Positions 1 through 12,882 of a stretch of DNA of 64,000 bases are shown in pieces (the stretch's first letter is position 1; the number at the start of each line of letters is the position of its first letter). Source of the DNA: Mycteria americana. Lineage: Eukaryota > Chordata > Aves > Ciconiiformes > Ciconiidae. Made by a program: the position numbers and the translations under genes. The stretch lies in assembly GCF_035582795.1 (NCBI RefSeq), contig NC_134365.1:76799635-76863634 (forward strand). Reading direction: 5' to 3'. Under the pieces are notes generated by a model that was not told the origin of the DNA, did no database searches, and saw only the letters and a program-made list of their open reading frames with translations.

Positions 1-1006
1 GGCTCTTTATCTAGATCTGCAGGGAAAAGAAGTAGTGGCCCTTTAAGCATTTCCTGCTGGTAGGTTGGCCAGAGAGAAAATAAACTGTCACCTGAACCAA
101 CAAGGTCCAGGTAAGAGATCAATTCTCTGCAAACAGTGAAGATTATCTAAAATCTAGCTTCCTTGTAAAGGCTGTTATGCCTATGTAACTGGCTCCTATC
201 ATTCCCACTCCTGGCAGTGGAACAGGACAAGAGCAAACTGCTCTTTTCTTCCTTCTTGAATCTTTCAGTGAGATGGGGTAGTTATTTATTTGTAATAGGA
301 AAGTACCCTGCTGTCATTACTGAATGGACACAAGGAGGTCAGTGAGGACACAAAAGTCTTTCTTACAATTCAGCAAGGACAAGGACAAGGACCTCTGAAG
401 TCCAGATCCTACATGAGCCAGAACTGGAAGTGGATTCAAGTGGAAGTATCTAAAGAAGAGCTAAGGACAGATCTGAGTTTCCTAATACATGACATAGTAA
501 GGATGACCACTTCAGCTGATCTTTTTAAGAGATAAATGCCTACCCCTGGGCTGGTACTGGCTGTACCAGACTTGAGATCAGGTTTCAAACAAATGGAAAG
601 AATGTCACATACCCTGCTGTTCTTAAACGAGTTTCGTCTTTCTGCATATCCAAAATAATATACATAAATTCCTGCAACACAGGAAGGCCTTGTCAGAGCA
701 AGCACATGGCTAACTGTAGCTGTTTGGAAGATGTGGAAGCTACAGAATATATAGTCTTTTAAGCTTATGTAAAATTCTGCTAAAAGGGATCACTGTGTGG
801 CAAACCAGATTTATTTAAACAAACAGGACCATAGTGGCTGCTCATGCTGTAAAGTTATAGAGAACTTGTTTTCTCAAATTTAGACCTGTGTTCACATTTT
901 TATTAAGTGGCACAGCAGTTAAAATGCACATTTAATGCTTTGCTTATTTTTAATAATGCAGAAAATACATTACTAAAGCTGTCACTATTTTAATTTTATG
1001 TCTTAG
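1..1006 (+). other. FGFR1OP2: FGFR1OP2 intron, 3' portion
   Basis: AT-rich sequence upstream of the acceptor at 1006. I looked for the alternatively used upstream exon of this gene and did not recognise it. The open frame on the opposite strand at 436-705 has no family resemblance. No repeat family was recognised. Confidence 0.7.
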
Positions 1007-1120
1007 GAGCTGCAAGTGCATGTGGACCAAATTACAGAAATGGCAGCAGTAATGAGAAAAGCCATTGAAATTGATGAAAAGCATGGCTGTAAAGAGCAGG
1101 AACGTATCATTCAGCTTGAG
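1007..1120 (+). CDS. FGFR1OP2: FGFR1OP2 penultimate coding exon
   Basis: A 114-nt exon (38 codons, phase 0 at both ends) with acceptor tcttag before 1007 and donor gtaagt after 1120. It encodes the segment from ELQVHVDQITEMAAV to ERIIQLE. Confidence 0.95.
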
Positions 1121-2023
1121 GTAAGTATGAAATCAAAACAGCAGTGGCACAAATAGCAAGGGAGTAAATGTTTCCACAGTTATTTATATTGAGTTACTGT
1201 ACCAGTCACTCACTGCTATTTTGTTACGCTTCCCTTGGGAGGACTGTAAGTACTTTTTTCCCCACTATGGTTTACTGTCAAGTCTGGCATAGGTGATACT
1301 TCATCACCAGAAATCAGTGATTTATATTTATATACTAGCTTAAGCTTTCTCTTTTTTTAAGTCTCTGTATAGCAAAAGAGATAGAAAATAATACAAATTC
1401 ATCCTAATGAATAAGGCACTAAGATGCAAATAATAATACCCACACCTTTGGCTTTTAAATATTATTTTTTTTAAATAATGTTGTGCTTGGTGGGGGGGGG
1501 GGGTCTCAGTTGCTTGTCATTGAAGGGTCAACGCTATTGCTCTTTAACTAGTGCTAGCAAAGCTGTTCATTATGGGACAGGCTGTGTGGAAAGAACGGGA
1601 GATTTTTTTGAAATGCAGCATTTGAACTTAATTACCCTCTTCTTACCCATCTCTGTGTTTTGAGCTTTTTTTTTTATGCTTAATGCCCATTCAAGAGAGC
1701 AAGAGGGTCAGAAACCTGATGTTCTTAGTTTTAGAAGATAACATAGCACTACCTGACTGCAAATCAGTATTTTAATCCTTATACATATGTCTGGAGTAGA
1801 GGGGAAGGGAGAGGAGATTATTAAGGTAGTTATCTTAACTTCTTTCTGGAGTTCTATTAAATGCCTTTTCTTTCTCTGGTTATAGCAAGAAAATAAAGGC
1901 TTGAGGGAAATTCTTCAAATAACTAGAGAATCATTCCTGAACCTCAAGAAAGAAGATGCATCAGAGAGCACATCTCTGTCAGGATTAGTAACAAGCAGTG
2001 ATTTGAGCCTGAGGAAAAGCTAA
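1007..2023 (+). CDS. FGFR1OP2: FGFR1OP2, last two coding exons (3' partial)
   Basis: This is the C-terminal 83 residues of FGFR1 oncogene partner 2, a cytoplasmic coiled-coil protein of the SIKE family that associates with the STRIPAK phosphatase-kinase complex. Two exons are visible, 1007-1120 and 1886-2023. They join in phase 0 and end at a TAA. The spliced peptide contains DQITEMAAVMRKAIEIDE, then QENKGLREILQITRES, and finishes SDLSLRKS, all recognised from the vertebrate protein. The heptad-rich, Glu/Lys-rich character fits the family's coiled coil. The full protein is about 250 aa, so roughly two thirds lies before the window; no earlier exon was recognised in bases 1-1000. SIKE1, the paralogue, has a different C-terminus. 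Identification is by recognition of the family, without alignment. Confidence 0.96.
1886..2023 (+). CDS. FGFR1OP2: FGFR1OP2 terminal coding exon with stop
   Basis: A 138-nt coding part (45 codons plus TAA at 2021-2023) following the acceptor ggttatag. It encodes QENKGLREILQ through the Ser/Thr-rich tail ending SLRKS. Confidence 0.95.
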   Translation, partial: QENKGLREILQITRESFLNLKKEDASESTSLSGLVTSSDLSLRKS

Positions 2024-2165
2024 AGACTGTGGAAGTCAACAAGCTTCAGTTGCACACTTTACAAACAGAGTATCAGGGGTCACTTGTCAAGCACTTGTTA
2101 CTGAATAGGGCACCAGCAAGCTAATGCATCTTAAACTCCAGTTTAGTGGCTTTTATACCGCATAA

Positions 2166-2171
2166 AATAAA
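2166..2171 (+). terminator. Possible proximal poly(A) signal of FGFR1OP2
   Basis: AATAAA 143 nt after the stop codon. It could produce a very short 3' UTR isoform. The downstream GU-rich element is weak. Confidence 0.35.
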
Positions 2172-4615
2172 GTAAAATCGGTATTCTACAAAAAATCTTA
2201 GTGACAGATTAATTGCCATAGATCTAACTTCAGTAGGAAATGGATTAATTGGGAATTATTTTTATATGAAGTCATTTTACAGATAAAAGACAAGATTTCA
2301 CATAATTTATATAAATTATTGCTCATACAAAGTTTCAGTGCACCTATTATATAATAAAGGTAAGATGTAAAGTCTGATAGCTGGCTAAAAAGTAATAACT
2401 TATGAATATGCTTTGTGCATGATCCACATTACATTTTTTCCTTTTAGTAAGTTTTAAAAAAATTCTCATTTTGCAACAAAACTGTTTAATGGAAGGGGTA
2501 CATAGGCAGCATAAAACTTAGGGATTTCTGTTATTTAGCCACGGGGTATCCTGTTCAAATATAAGGCTAATTGTTTAAACACAAGCAATGCTTTTGCAGT
2601 TGTTCAATATTTATTTTTTTAAATTGAACAAGAGTCTTTAAAATACATCTACTTAATTATATTTTCAAAACATGAAAAGAGCTGCTCCTGCTTTATTGTT
2701 TTCTGGAATGCAGGTAGCATAGTATCATTCTGCCTTATCTTTTACTTTTATGAGAGAAAACCAGGCTCAGTTCTCTACAGGTGAGAAGCCACATTAGTCC
2801 CATCTATTTCTTCTCTGATTGCCTGCCCAAAGTTCCTACCTGGGAAATGGCAATTTGAAAGCACCCAGACAGTAGCAGCAGAAAGGTGTTTGGGGGAAGG
2901 AGGGAGAAGCTCTATGGCAAAGTTGGCAGCCTGCATGCCTGCAATCAATACTCTTAATTTTTCTTTCTTAAGTACTAAATAGTAATCAGGAAGGTTTTTA
3001 AGTCAGTTTCAGGTACACATTATGTTTGCACTAGGGAAAGTTTCAATATGCTATACTGCCAAATAGACTGCTCACTTTTAATCCTGAAATACATGCAGAA
3101 GTGAAAAGGAATTGGCTTTTCTAGACCAAAGTGCAGCTTATATCATATACAGATATGATGGAAGTGCTACACAAGACAGGCTTGTAGTAAAGAGGTGCCA
3201 AAATAATTCATATTTGGCTTTTGTTTGTCAGGCTATTGCTTCTTGGTCAAGGCAGCAAGAACATTCCTAGTGTTGATGCGTATCATAACTTTTTGTCCAG
3301 CATGTTAATGTATTCTTTACTTGGAAAACACTCAAAGAGGCAGAGTGAAAGCTTTCAACCACAGAAAACTGTCGATCGGCAAATGCCACCCACAGTTGAA
3401 TATTTTTGCTGTTTAATAACTTGCCTAGCAAAATAAGTTGAACTCCTACTCTGAAATCACCTGTCATTTAATCAGATTTGATTTTCAGTTGCAAAAAATG
3501 CAAAAAGAATTAAGCATCAAGCATTTCTAAGTGTGTCAGTTTTAAATACAACTTCCTTTGACTCAGTACAGCTTCCCTGGGCTCAAGGTAAATGCACCAC
3601 AGGTCTAAGGGTGAACTTTCAGTTCCCAGTGAACTAATTTATAGGGAGCTTAATATTTGTATTCTGTTGCTGTCAGTTGCTGCCCTGCTTCCCATAGTGC
3701 TTTTAAAAGAAAAAAAAGAAGTGGTGGGAAAGGAGTGTTTAGCAGAGACAATAAATGCTAGTTTTCAATTAACCAATACATACACTAGGCAGGAAATGCA
3801 GTTGAAAGGACAGATAAATCAAGCTTTCCACCTTTTCACTGCATTTTTTATAAATGGAGAAACTGCTACTTCTCTTTCCAGAGCATCTTAGCTTGTTTCT
3901 AGGCTTAAGAATATATTGAGGACATTGATGTGCATGGAAAAAAGTTTTAACCATTTCCAAACTTGCTGAACATCTGGGGGGAATTTTCTGGGGAACACTT
4001 AGCTTAAGCACAAACTATATTTGTCTGCTATTATTATCTGTAAAACTTTGCCAATGTTTCTATATAATTTGGATTTTGCATTTCCACTGTAGCTTGCAAG
4101 CTGGTGACTTATCAGAAGCAACATCTTTTTTTAATGGAGTGTGTTTTGTTGTTGCAAATTTACCAGAAGTTTTGGGTTCAGTTGATAAAGTTATTCTTTT
4201 TAAATGTGTCTTTTCAGCCGTTGACTGGTATCAGAGGCATTTATATCCATTTAATGCTGAATGCAGTTTCATGGCTGACTTCCTGGTTTGTCTTTCAAAT
4301 ACAAACTCCGGAGTTGTGTAGCAGAGAAGGGTGGTTAGTCTGTGGCAGTTCTTTAAGGTTGCTCTATTACGAAATAATGCTTGATTAGTGTTTATTTTTG
4401 TAAATTAAAAAATGTGACTTAATTTATCTACTAGTCTTCACGTTTGGTACATCTCCCCTGTCATTCCCCTGACCTGACCACTTCAGGATTTTAAAGAACC
4501 TTCACAGTGTGTGGAGTGACTATTTTTCATTGCATACCTGTTATTTTTGTAATGCAGATGGCTTGAAAAGAATTTATGGCTAGAATTGTGTACTGTACAG
4601 TAAACTTATTTTATC

Positions 4616-4621
4616 AATAAA
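4616..4621 (+). terminator. Distal poly(A) signal of FGFR1OP2
   Basis: A canonical AATAAA preceded by a UGUA motif (tgtactgtaca) and followed within 15-30 nt by T/G-rich sequence (gttgactg, ggatgtcttc). This is the usual layout of a metazoan cleavage site. It is the most distal plausible signal before the convergent gene. Confidence 0.6.
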
Positions 4622-4640
4622 GTTGACTGAAAATATGGAT

Positions 4641-7600
4641 GTCTTCATGATTAATGCAAGGTACTGAATCTGACATGAGCCTTGTTAGTAACAGGTAAGA
4701 AAAAAGACCTTTTGCCCTTTACTCAGCTTATTGTTATACTTTAAGGCAGGCAGGCCCATCTCTAGTGCTTTTTATTCATGTTGCTATATAGCGAAAGAAA
4801 AAAATCCTCTGTAAAGTCTTCGTTTTCTCTTGGAAAACTAACAATCACTTCTGTACAGGTAGTAGTCATCTTTCAGATGAACCACTGGAACTGTTTACTA
4901 ATACAGAGGAGCAGTAAGGATAAACAAAAAGCAATCCACTGGGCTTTGATTTTTGGATCAAAATATATTTTGGTACAGCTCAGATATAAGAGCTGTCGTT
5001 TTCCCTTGAAGATTAAAAGAAACTGACTTGGTCTGAGCTCCGAGTTCCTTTCTCTGTGATGTGTAAATGAGAATGCCAGTAGATTACATTCATAGACTGA
5101 CAATGTAATGTCTTCTCTGCTTCCCCATGATTTCTCAGAAGAGAAACTTTTTCAGTATCATAAATTCTGTGTTTAAAGACAGGTAATACATGTCAAGCTA
5201 AGTCAAATACATGTAGCAGCTATTCAACTGAGGTAAAACTGAAGGGCAGCTTGAAACTAAATAGCACTGCTTTGTACAACTAAAAGCTTTAAATAGCTTT
5301 GGCTTTTTAACAAAAACATTGGATTAGAAAATTAGGTTAAAATACAGAACTAAGGGCACTGTTTTCCTGCAGAGTTACATTTACTGGGATCCCTTTGTCA
5401 ATACCCAAAATGAAATTTACATTGGCCTAGGAAGTTTTCAGTTTTACTTGGTAAACGTTAAACTTTAAAAGCATTTTTGCCAATTAAAAAAAGAATTTCT
5501 AAATCTCCTATTTGAGTGTAAAACATGCACTTGTTCTTTCTGTCTGAGATGACAGCTGGTTAAATTGGCTAACAAGAACACTGCAGTGCTGGTCACAGTA
5601 TGACAGGTTGCATACAGTGACGGTGGGAAGATGAGACAGGAGAGCAAAAGAAGTCTTAAGCTGGAAGTGAAGGAACGTAGTAGAGGAATAAGTTGTAACG
5701 TTAGACAACTTCTTTGCCAGCCTTTTTAACATCATGCTGTTGGTAACGCTTAAGTTCTGGAAGCAGCATCAAGCTACACGCTGGCACCAGAGACCAAAAA
5801 AGGAGATAAAGCGACAAGATGCAGTGGGAACACTGTTCAGCTGTAGGTGTCCAAAAGCTGCCAGCTGCCTGCACAATTGTCACAGAGGGTGTCTTCTCAG
5901 AGGGATTCATTTAACTTGGCACGCAAACAAAACCACCTCATTATTTTCCTACAAGAACCTCTACACTCTCCCATGCGTATCCCCAAACCAGCACCAACGA
6001 ACAAATGCCTGCTGTTACTGTTTAAAGAGCAGACAAGTAGATTCTGTATAATGTCAACAGAGGACCTCTTGCTAAACTCACCCTTCCAGAACACCAAGGT
6101 TCCAACACATGTGCTGGAAGAACCATGTGCAGCAGAGACGGTTTCTATCACATGCACATACCTGGTAGAGGTGTAGGTCACAGTCAGCCTCACCTTTTGC
6201 CCATCCCACTTCTTTCATTTGCGATGCAGTCACATTTCATACTGATGACAGTAGAGCAAACTAATTTAAACAAAATTGTTTAGCTTTCACATATTAAAGT
6301 GTGCTGCACAATAAAACATTCTATTTCAATGACTCTACAAGAAACAGTACGGATGCTTCTGCTGCCTGCAACCACCTCCCTTCCCCAGACATGTTCTGAT
6401 GCAGAAGCATGCCTGTTGGGAGCCAGTGTGGCCACACCTTTTTATCTGAGAACATAATTATTTCCCAAGTTCAGAAAAAAAACCCTCTACATCTAGAAGA
6501 AGAAAACCTCAAGCAACTGCTCAACATGGAGGGAAATGTTCCATAATTCCAGTCTTGAAGAAGTACACACTGGCAACACTCCTTAGACACAAGCTAGAGA
6601 ACAGTGGCACAAGGGAAACAAGCAGAACACCACCTGCAGTCCCTTTCTGCTGCCCCGAGGTGAAGTTTTACCTTTTTTATAGGATGGCAGAATGAATAAT
6701 TTCCCTACAGTGTTCTCACCACCAAAAATACCTTAAGAAACACACTTGAGGATGGCTATTTCAGCAGTGAAAAGCATTAGATACATTTTTGAAAATTCAG
6801 TTGTTGGAAGCTTGAACGATACAAACACTGATGGATACAGAGTGATCAGTCTCTTAGGTTTTCCAATACTACGCTCAGGAACATAGTAAAGAATTTTTAA
6901 AAAGAATCATCATATGCAACTCATTAAATTACTGGCTAGGCAAACAGCAGCTGCCTCCTACGATACATACTATCTGTGCTTTTTTGCTTCCTGCATATGG
7001 CTTTTTTTCCCCCCCAGAGCATTTAGGATAAAAAAATGAATCCAGCTTGTTTTGAGCACATTAGATAATTTGTTGTTACATCAGAAGGCACTAAGGATAA
7101 TGTGGAAAAACTGCAAAGGGTGCTTTTTTTGACAAGGCAGACTTGTGAAGACCCAGTTCTGAAGCAGGTTAAGTTGTACACAACCATTTTTTCCTCCCAC
7201 TCCCTCTCACCCCCAAAATGAGCTAATTTATTGCTCTGTTTTGAAGTTGTCTTCCCCCAGCATGCATGAAAGTATAAAGCCTTGCATACTTAAACAGGAG
7301 ACAGCTGTCTGCTGCCTACACACTAGCAGACAAGGTCTGAGATCAATTAAAAAAAAAGTTATAAACAACAAGTATCTGCTTGAACAAACAAAAATGGTAT
7401 TGGAGCTATTGTTTCTAAAGAAAGCAAACATCAAAGCCTACTAATCAAAGATGTAGGAGGGGACAACCTGATCAGATGAATATTGACAAAATTCAAACAA
7501 ATAGGCAGGGATATATCACTGCATCTCAGCTGCTGAGTTAGAGCACACTGACCTAACACTTGCAATACTTATCTGCAGGATATTTACTTACCAAAAGCTC

Positions 7601-10574
7601 AATGCTTCCTATTCTGACTATTCACTGGATAAACCGACCAGAAACCAAAGTTATAATAAAGCCCACCACAAGTACTACTGCAAAGGTCACGTGCAAACCT
7701 ACAGCATGCTGCTGCCAGTTTTAGAAAGAGAGCTGAAAAGCTCACAGGCTTAGTGAAAAATGCACATTTTAAGATGGGGTATATTGTTTTCTCAGGAAGG
7801 GCTTCCTGTTTTTCAGATAAAGGGCAGCTCTAGGCAAGGACAGAATGAAAGCTGAAGAGCCTCGCTGGGGTGAGAAGTGTCACTGAAAACTTACAAGAGG
7901 AGGGCTTTGGGAAAGGCCATTTTTGCACATTACAGGTTGGAGTAAAGACAGATACAGAGGGGACCAAAGAAATCCCATGTGTCACTTATTTCTTTTGCTA
8001 TTGCAAAGAAAAGCAAAGGCTGGGTAAGGGTAACTCAGCACTAGTTAGGGAAGCAGGAAGGAAGATGTAGTGGCTGACCAATAGCTACAAGATCTGCAAT
8101 GCTGAACGATGATTTTAACCCAGCCTGCTACCTAGACATTAACAAGCCAGAATGTACACCTTGCACTTCAGGGCTAGGAGCACGAGTGTGCTAACCCAGT
8201 CACCTAAAAAATAAAGAGTTAAAAAATATATTAGGGCCTACTTAAGGAGATCTGATAGAGGAAGAGAATGTTTTCTTTGTGAGCAGAGCTCACCAGGAGC
8301 TCCAGAGCTGACAAGCTCACCCAAGAGCAGCAGAACACGGCTCAGCCCAAGAGCAGCAGTGAGGAACAGATCTCACATAGGACATAGGAGAGACCAGAGC
8401 AGAGACAAAGGGTCCCATTCTTTCCTCTGCAACACACAGCACTCAAACAGGCAAGTTGTAAAACACTTTCTCTCCTACCCAATGCCACCAGAGGTCACTG
8501 TGGTTGGCTGAGCTTCATGACTGGGCCCTGCCAGGAGTATCAGCAGTTTTACCTACCTGTTAGCCAAGTTCAGTCCTTAGCCTCTAATTAAAAATAAAAA
8601 CACCCTGCTGAAGAATTACTGATGTCTGTGCCATATAACAACAGGATTTTGGTCCTCAAGCAGTTTTAAACTAAATATTGCTTTACCCTCCGTTTCAGTA
8701 TCCAGTTGCTTGGGACAGTTTTGGCAAATGCCTAACTGCCTCAGAGAAAGGAAACCAAAACAGCTGGAAAGCAAGCCACCAAACAAGCCAGGACATGTTA
8801 AAAGTCTTTCTCTGACAGCAATACCAGAAAGATGTCAGCCAGTTAGTGTATTTCACAGGACTGAGTTTGTTTCAGACTGGCACTCCACAACATTCACATT
8901 CTGCTCAGATTTCTCAAAGCCAGGCTCACAGCCACGAATGGTAAAGTATTAAACAAAGCCAAAGTTTTCTCAGAATTCTCTATCATGGGTTTTACATAAT
9001 ACCCAGCAGCTGAGCCCCCAAAATGGTTCTGAGAGCTTTATGACCCAATGTATGCAACATATTTCTACTCACCAGTAGAGAAGATCCAAGAACAATGACT
9101 AATACCTTTTCTTCTTACCAAGCACTAGCAGCATGGACTATTAGATTGGAAGATCTGAACCAAACCATTAGACCCAGTACGAAAGGCCACTTGCATAGGA
9201 TACATAACTGCAGAGATGACAAAGGAACATTTATTTTGTGGGCCCCTTCTATAATTTCCCATGGCCTGCTCCCAAATCAAAACACAAAGCATAAGAGGGG
9301 GGAAGAGTTTGTCTTCCTCCCCTCCACAGTACACCTACAAAAACAGAAACAAATCATGCTTTCCAGCCATGCTCTCTGAACATTTGGGGAAGCAGGTAGG
9401 CAAGCTGCCTTACACATGTAGCACTCCATGAAGCAGTAGTCAGGCCGGGTTTGTGTTTTTAAAGGGAGGAAGGAGACACAAGAACATAGGAAGATCTGTT
9501 TCTTTGAAAAGATCAGTGTCCTTGAGTCCACTTGTGCCACAGCTTGTTTAACTGCTAGGAGGAATTAGCATGGGTGTGAGAGTGAGGGGAGGAGGAAGAC
9601 AGTTTCTCCCACGGATTTGAGGCAGGACTGGAACGCATGCAGACCTAGGAAAGCTCTACAAGCAGCTAAGACAAATACCACAATGTGATCATTGCAGCAT
9701 TACTACAGTGCAGCAAAGACTGCAGAAAACTCAGTGAAAGAAGTGTACTGGAGCCATCATGGCAGGAGAATTCTCTACAGCAGCAGGAAGCAGATCACCA
9801 TCATAGTCCAGAAAGCTTCATGTAAGCTGAAGCTTCGAAACACTTGATTTTACAGGAGAATCACTACCTAGAAGAACATAGTTTAGATTTAGATTCCCCA
9901 GGAGCATCAGACAGCATAATTTTAAGCTAGCAAAACTGCAAGGTAGTGCAGCTAACACAGCAAGGCAGTAAATGCCTCCAATAAGAGATTCTGCAGTCAG
10001 AACAGAGGCATAGCAGGGTAGGATCCAGTTTTGCTTTTGCAACTGCCTCAGGGGGTACACAAAAAAGCCTTGAAAGTTACCCCTTCAGTTAGTGTATTCT
10101 GATCATTATTGCTGTTACTCACTATGGCTTACAGAATATGGAAGAAAATTCCCACATCATCTCTTACCAGTATAAAAAAAAAAGACAAAATCTCCAAGTC
10201 AGGATCTCAGAAAGCGTTCAAAGCCCAGTTCTGCCATAGACTTCCTACATGATCTTGCAGACTAGTTTCCAGTCAAGAAGTAGGTGACAACCATCCCTTT
10301 GTTCTCTAGAACCTCATCTGACAAAGCTGTAAAAAACAAAAAACCAGCCTCTTCGGACCACGCACTTCCTCACTGGTTTCATACAGAACATAACCACACT
10401 CTCAACCTCTGGGTGTCACTGTAACTACAGTAAGTCCTCACAACAGGTCAGCTAAGCTCCCCCCCATCCCTTGAGGGGCTAAGAAATTTTTCAAAACAAA
10501 CTATCCCTACAATACCAAAGGCATAAGCTAAGTTGTAAAAGCATCATTGAATTCAAAGAGACCACTTTAGTTCC
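4641..10574. other. Intergenic gap between convergent FGFR1OP2 and TM7SF3
   Basis: About 5.9 kb of mostly unique sequence without a recognisable exon, RNA gene or mobile element. A few 100-codon frames (for example 5734-6176 on both strands) show no protein family resemblance and no splice context. A run rich in ccaagagcagcag-like words at 8310-8360 is a short imperfect repeat. Confidence 0.6.
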
Positions 10575-12619
10575 AACAGTCTTTCAAAAGACATCTTTAT
10601 TATAAAAGATATAGAAAATTAGAGTTAAACTTGTTTCTTCCACAATGTTAATCACAGCAGTTATAAAAAAAACAAAGTAAACATGTTTAAGAGCATTTAT
10701 ATACCAAATAAGTGTTTGCTACTTGCCATAGAATACGGCAAAGACACGCTCAGTATCAGTTCAGTAAGGGTACTAAGCAAGCATCAGCCTGCAAGAGGCC
10801 AGGGAAAGAGCTCCTCATTTACCCTCATGTGCCACACAACAGCACAGTGAAGCAAGACCCAAACTGCAGGGTCTCAGCCTTGCTCTGCTGTTTGAGGCAG
10901 ATGTTCCAGCTCCAAGGAATCATGGGATTTGTCTCTTTAAACATCAGATCAGCTCAGTCACCTCAGATACTATGTCATTAAGCGTTCACTCAAAGAAAAA
11001 TGGCCGGTAGAGTCATTTTAAAGTAATTAATTCCTTCCTATTGCCAGGGTGTTTTAACTTTCAACTAAGTTCCCAGATAAAGTTCTTTTGCCAGTTTCCT
11101 TACAACAAGCTGTTTCTTACATACCTACTACCAAGAATTTAAAGTGATGGCTGAGAACTTAAGTTTCCACCACTAGGGTATTCACTCACAGTGGTTCCGT
11201 TCAGGTAGTAGAACAGCCATTCCCCTTCGGACAGGAAGGACTATGCACTTTGCTGCCCACACTAAAGGTACAAAGATAGTGAGGTTAAGAAGAAAGAGCC
11301 ACCAAAACCTGTATCAAGATAGAGGATGCAAGACTTCAACTACGATTCAATGCATTACAGATCACCATGTAAACACTGAACGTGAAGACCAGGATTGGGC
11401 ATGGGGGGCAAGGGCAGGTAAAACCAAGGACAGTCTCAGGACTGCTTGTACATTTATGTGAGCTAAAACCACAATGCTCCAGTTTGCATTTTGAAAATGG
11501 CTGTTTTGTTTTTAAGGAAGTGAATAAAGCCACCACATGAGATTGCAATCCTCCACTGAACACAAGAGTGGTCCCTTATCTGTTTTTATACTACATTCTG
11601 CTTTGGGCAGATACAATCCAAATTGGTAAGGAACATGTTCAGTCAGCAAGGTTCCTGGTCAGTATTTGCTGGCTGGATGCTGTTTTCACCCCTTAAAGGC
11701 AAAATTAAAAGATATATTGATCAAAAATAAAAATAGTTAGTGTTTCAACCAATTCCAGGAAAAAACTGCTGCCTGCTACAAAGAGCTTATTTAGTTTTTT
11801 CTTCTATGACAGCACCATCAAAAAAGAGATTATACCAGAGCAGAAACAAGTCACCGGCTGTTCAGAAAGCAAACAAGGAGGCAAACCTCTTGTGTTCTCT
11901 TAGCAGTCATCTCTGTACAGAGACCAGATGACCAGCTTGCTACAGAACCATCTGAAAGTGAGGGAGAAAGTCTTCTTGTCTCAGATCAGATCCACTTCCT
12001 GAGCCCCAGTGTGCACACTTACAACAGTTAATTCAGTGCAGTTTAAATTCAAGTCAGTTTAGCTTGCAAGGTTCAGTAATACTTCTTGGAAACAATTGTG
12101 TCTGCAGCCACACATTTTGTACCTATATTAGAAGGTGATACTTCAGTTCCTGCTAGAACTCCTGCTGTGTATGGTCCTTATCTCTCATCCCTTGCAATCT
12201 GACAGACTGCTCACTTTCAGGAGCAAGTCAGACAATATTTCAGTAGTGGTTTCCACACTGCAAGGGAAGAACCAGTATTGCACAGGTTGCTTTTTAAGGG
12301 CTGTTTTATACTTCACATACCTAAATATCAAACTAGATCACCACAAGATAAATACCTGTACTTGACCATTAGTACAAGATTCTGCAGCTAGACATATACA
12401 TGTTACAGCAGGCTGAGTGGGCCACTGTGGAAAGAGTCACAAAACAGCATGTAGTGTACTGGACAGATAACTTTTCTTCCAGATTGAGCAAATATATTCC
12501 TCTTATTAAGCAGGACAAATTGGCAGTGGTAAATCCTGCACCACTGGCTCGTTGCTGATGATCACTCATCTCACCATTCCTAGATTCTTCCTCTCTGTTC
12601 CTACCAGTTATTTGGCAGG
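10575..12619 (-). other. TM7SF3: TM7SF3 3' UTR (inferred extent)
   Basis: Sequence between the TM7SF3 stop codon and its first canonical poly(A) signal. No intron or other gene is evident. Open frames on the + strand at 10712-10981 and 11243-11461 have no family resemblance and are treated as chance. Confidence 0.5.
10596..10601 (-). terminator. Poly(A) signal of TM7SF3
   Basis: TTTATT on the + strand, which reads AATAAA on the - strand. It is the first canonical hexamer found downstream of the TM7SF3 stop codon. T/G-rich sequence (gactgttgg, gtggtct) follows 15-45 nt further on in the transcript direction. It implies a 3' UTR of about 2.0 kb. Confidence 0.55.
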
Positions 12620-12882
12620 TTACAGAAGCAACGGAGTCCTTTCCCCAGCTGGCTGCTCTTTCTGAAAAAACTCTTTGATATGCAGTAGCTTGTTATGGAT
12701 CCTCTCTCTCAGGGGAGGGATATGATGGCTGGGGTCTAAGACATTGGTGCTTCTGCGCTCCCTTTCCCGCTTCCAGGTGAGATAGGGGTGTGGTGGGAAG
12801 GGCACTTCACTTCTCTCTCGGCGAAGCTGCACAGTTACTCCGCTGAGGGCCAGCATTGTCCACACTGACAGGATAATGAAGT
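12620..12882 (-). CDS. TM7SF3: TM7SF3 terminal coding exon 12, membrane segment 7 and tail
   Basis: 263 nt after acceptor ctttttcag, ending with a stop at 12622-12620. It encodes FIILSVWTMLALSGVTVQL (last span) and a basic tail with PFPPHPY, NVLDPSHHIPPLRERI and a C-terminal PLLL motif. Confidence 0.97.

Larger units (their letters stand above)
2024..4640 (+). other. FGFR1OP2: FGFR1OP2 3' UTR (inferred extent)
   Basis: An AT-rich stretch of about 2.6 kb from the stop codon to a strong-looking polyadenylation signal. Internal AATAAA hexamers at 2166-2171 and 2353-2358 could give short isoforms. Several short open frames on both strands here look like chance frames. The 3' end is inferred from the hexamer, not from transcript data. 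Confidence 0.6.

Noticed and set aside
5734-6193. Overlapping 98-109-codon frames between FGFR1OP2 and TM7SF3
   Set aside because: Three frames on two strands cover the same bases; none resembles a known protein.
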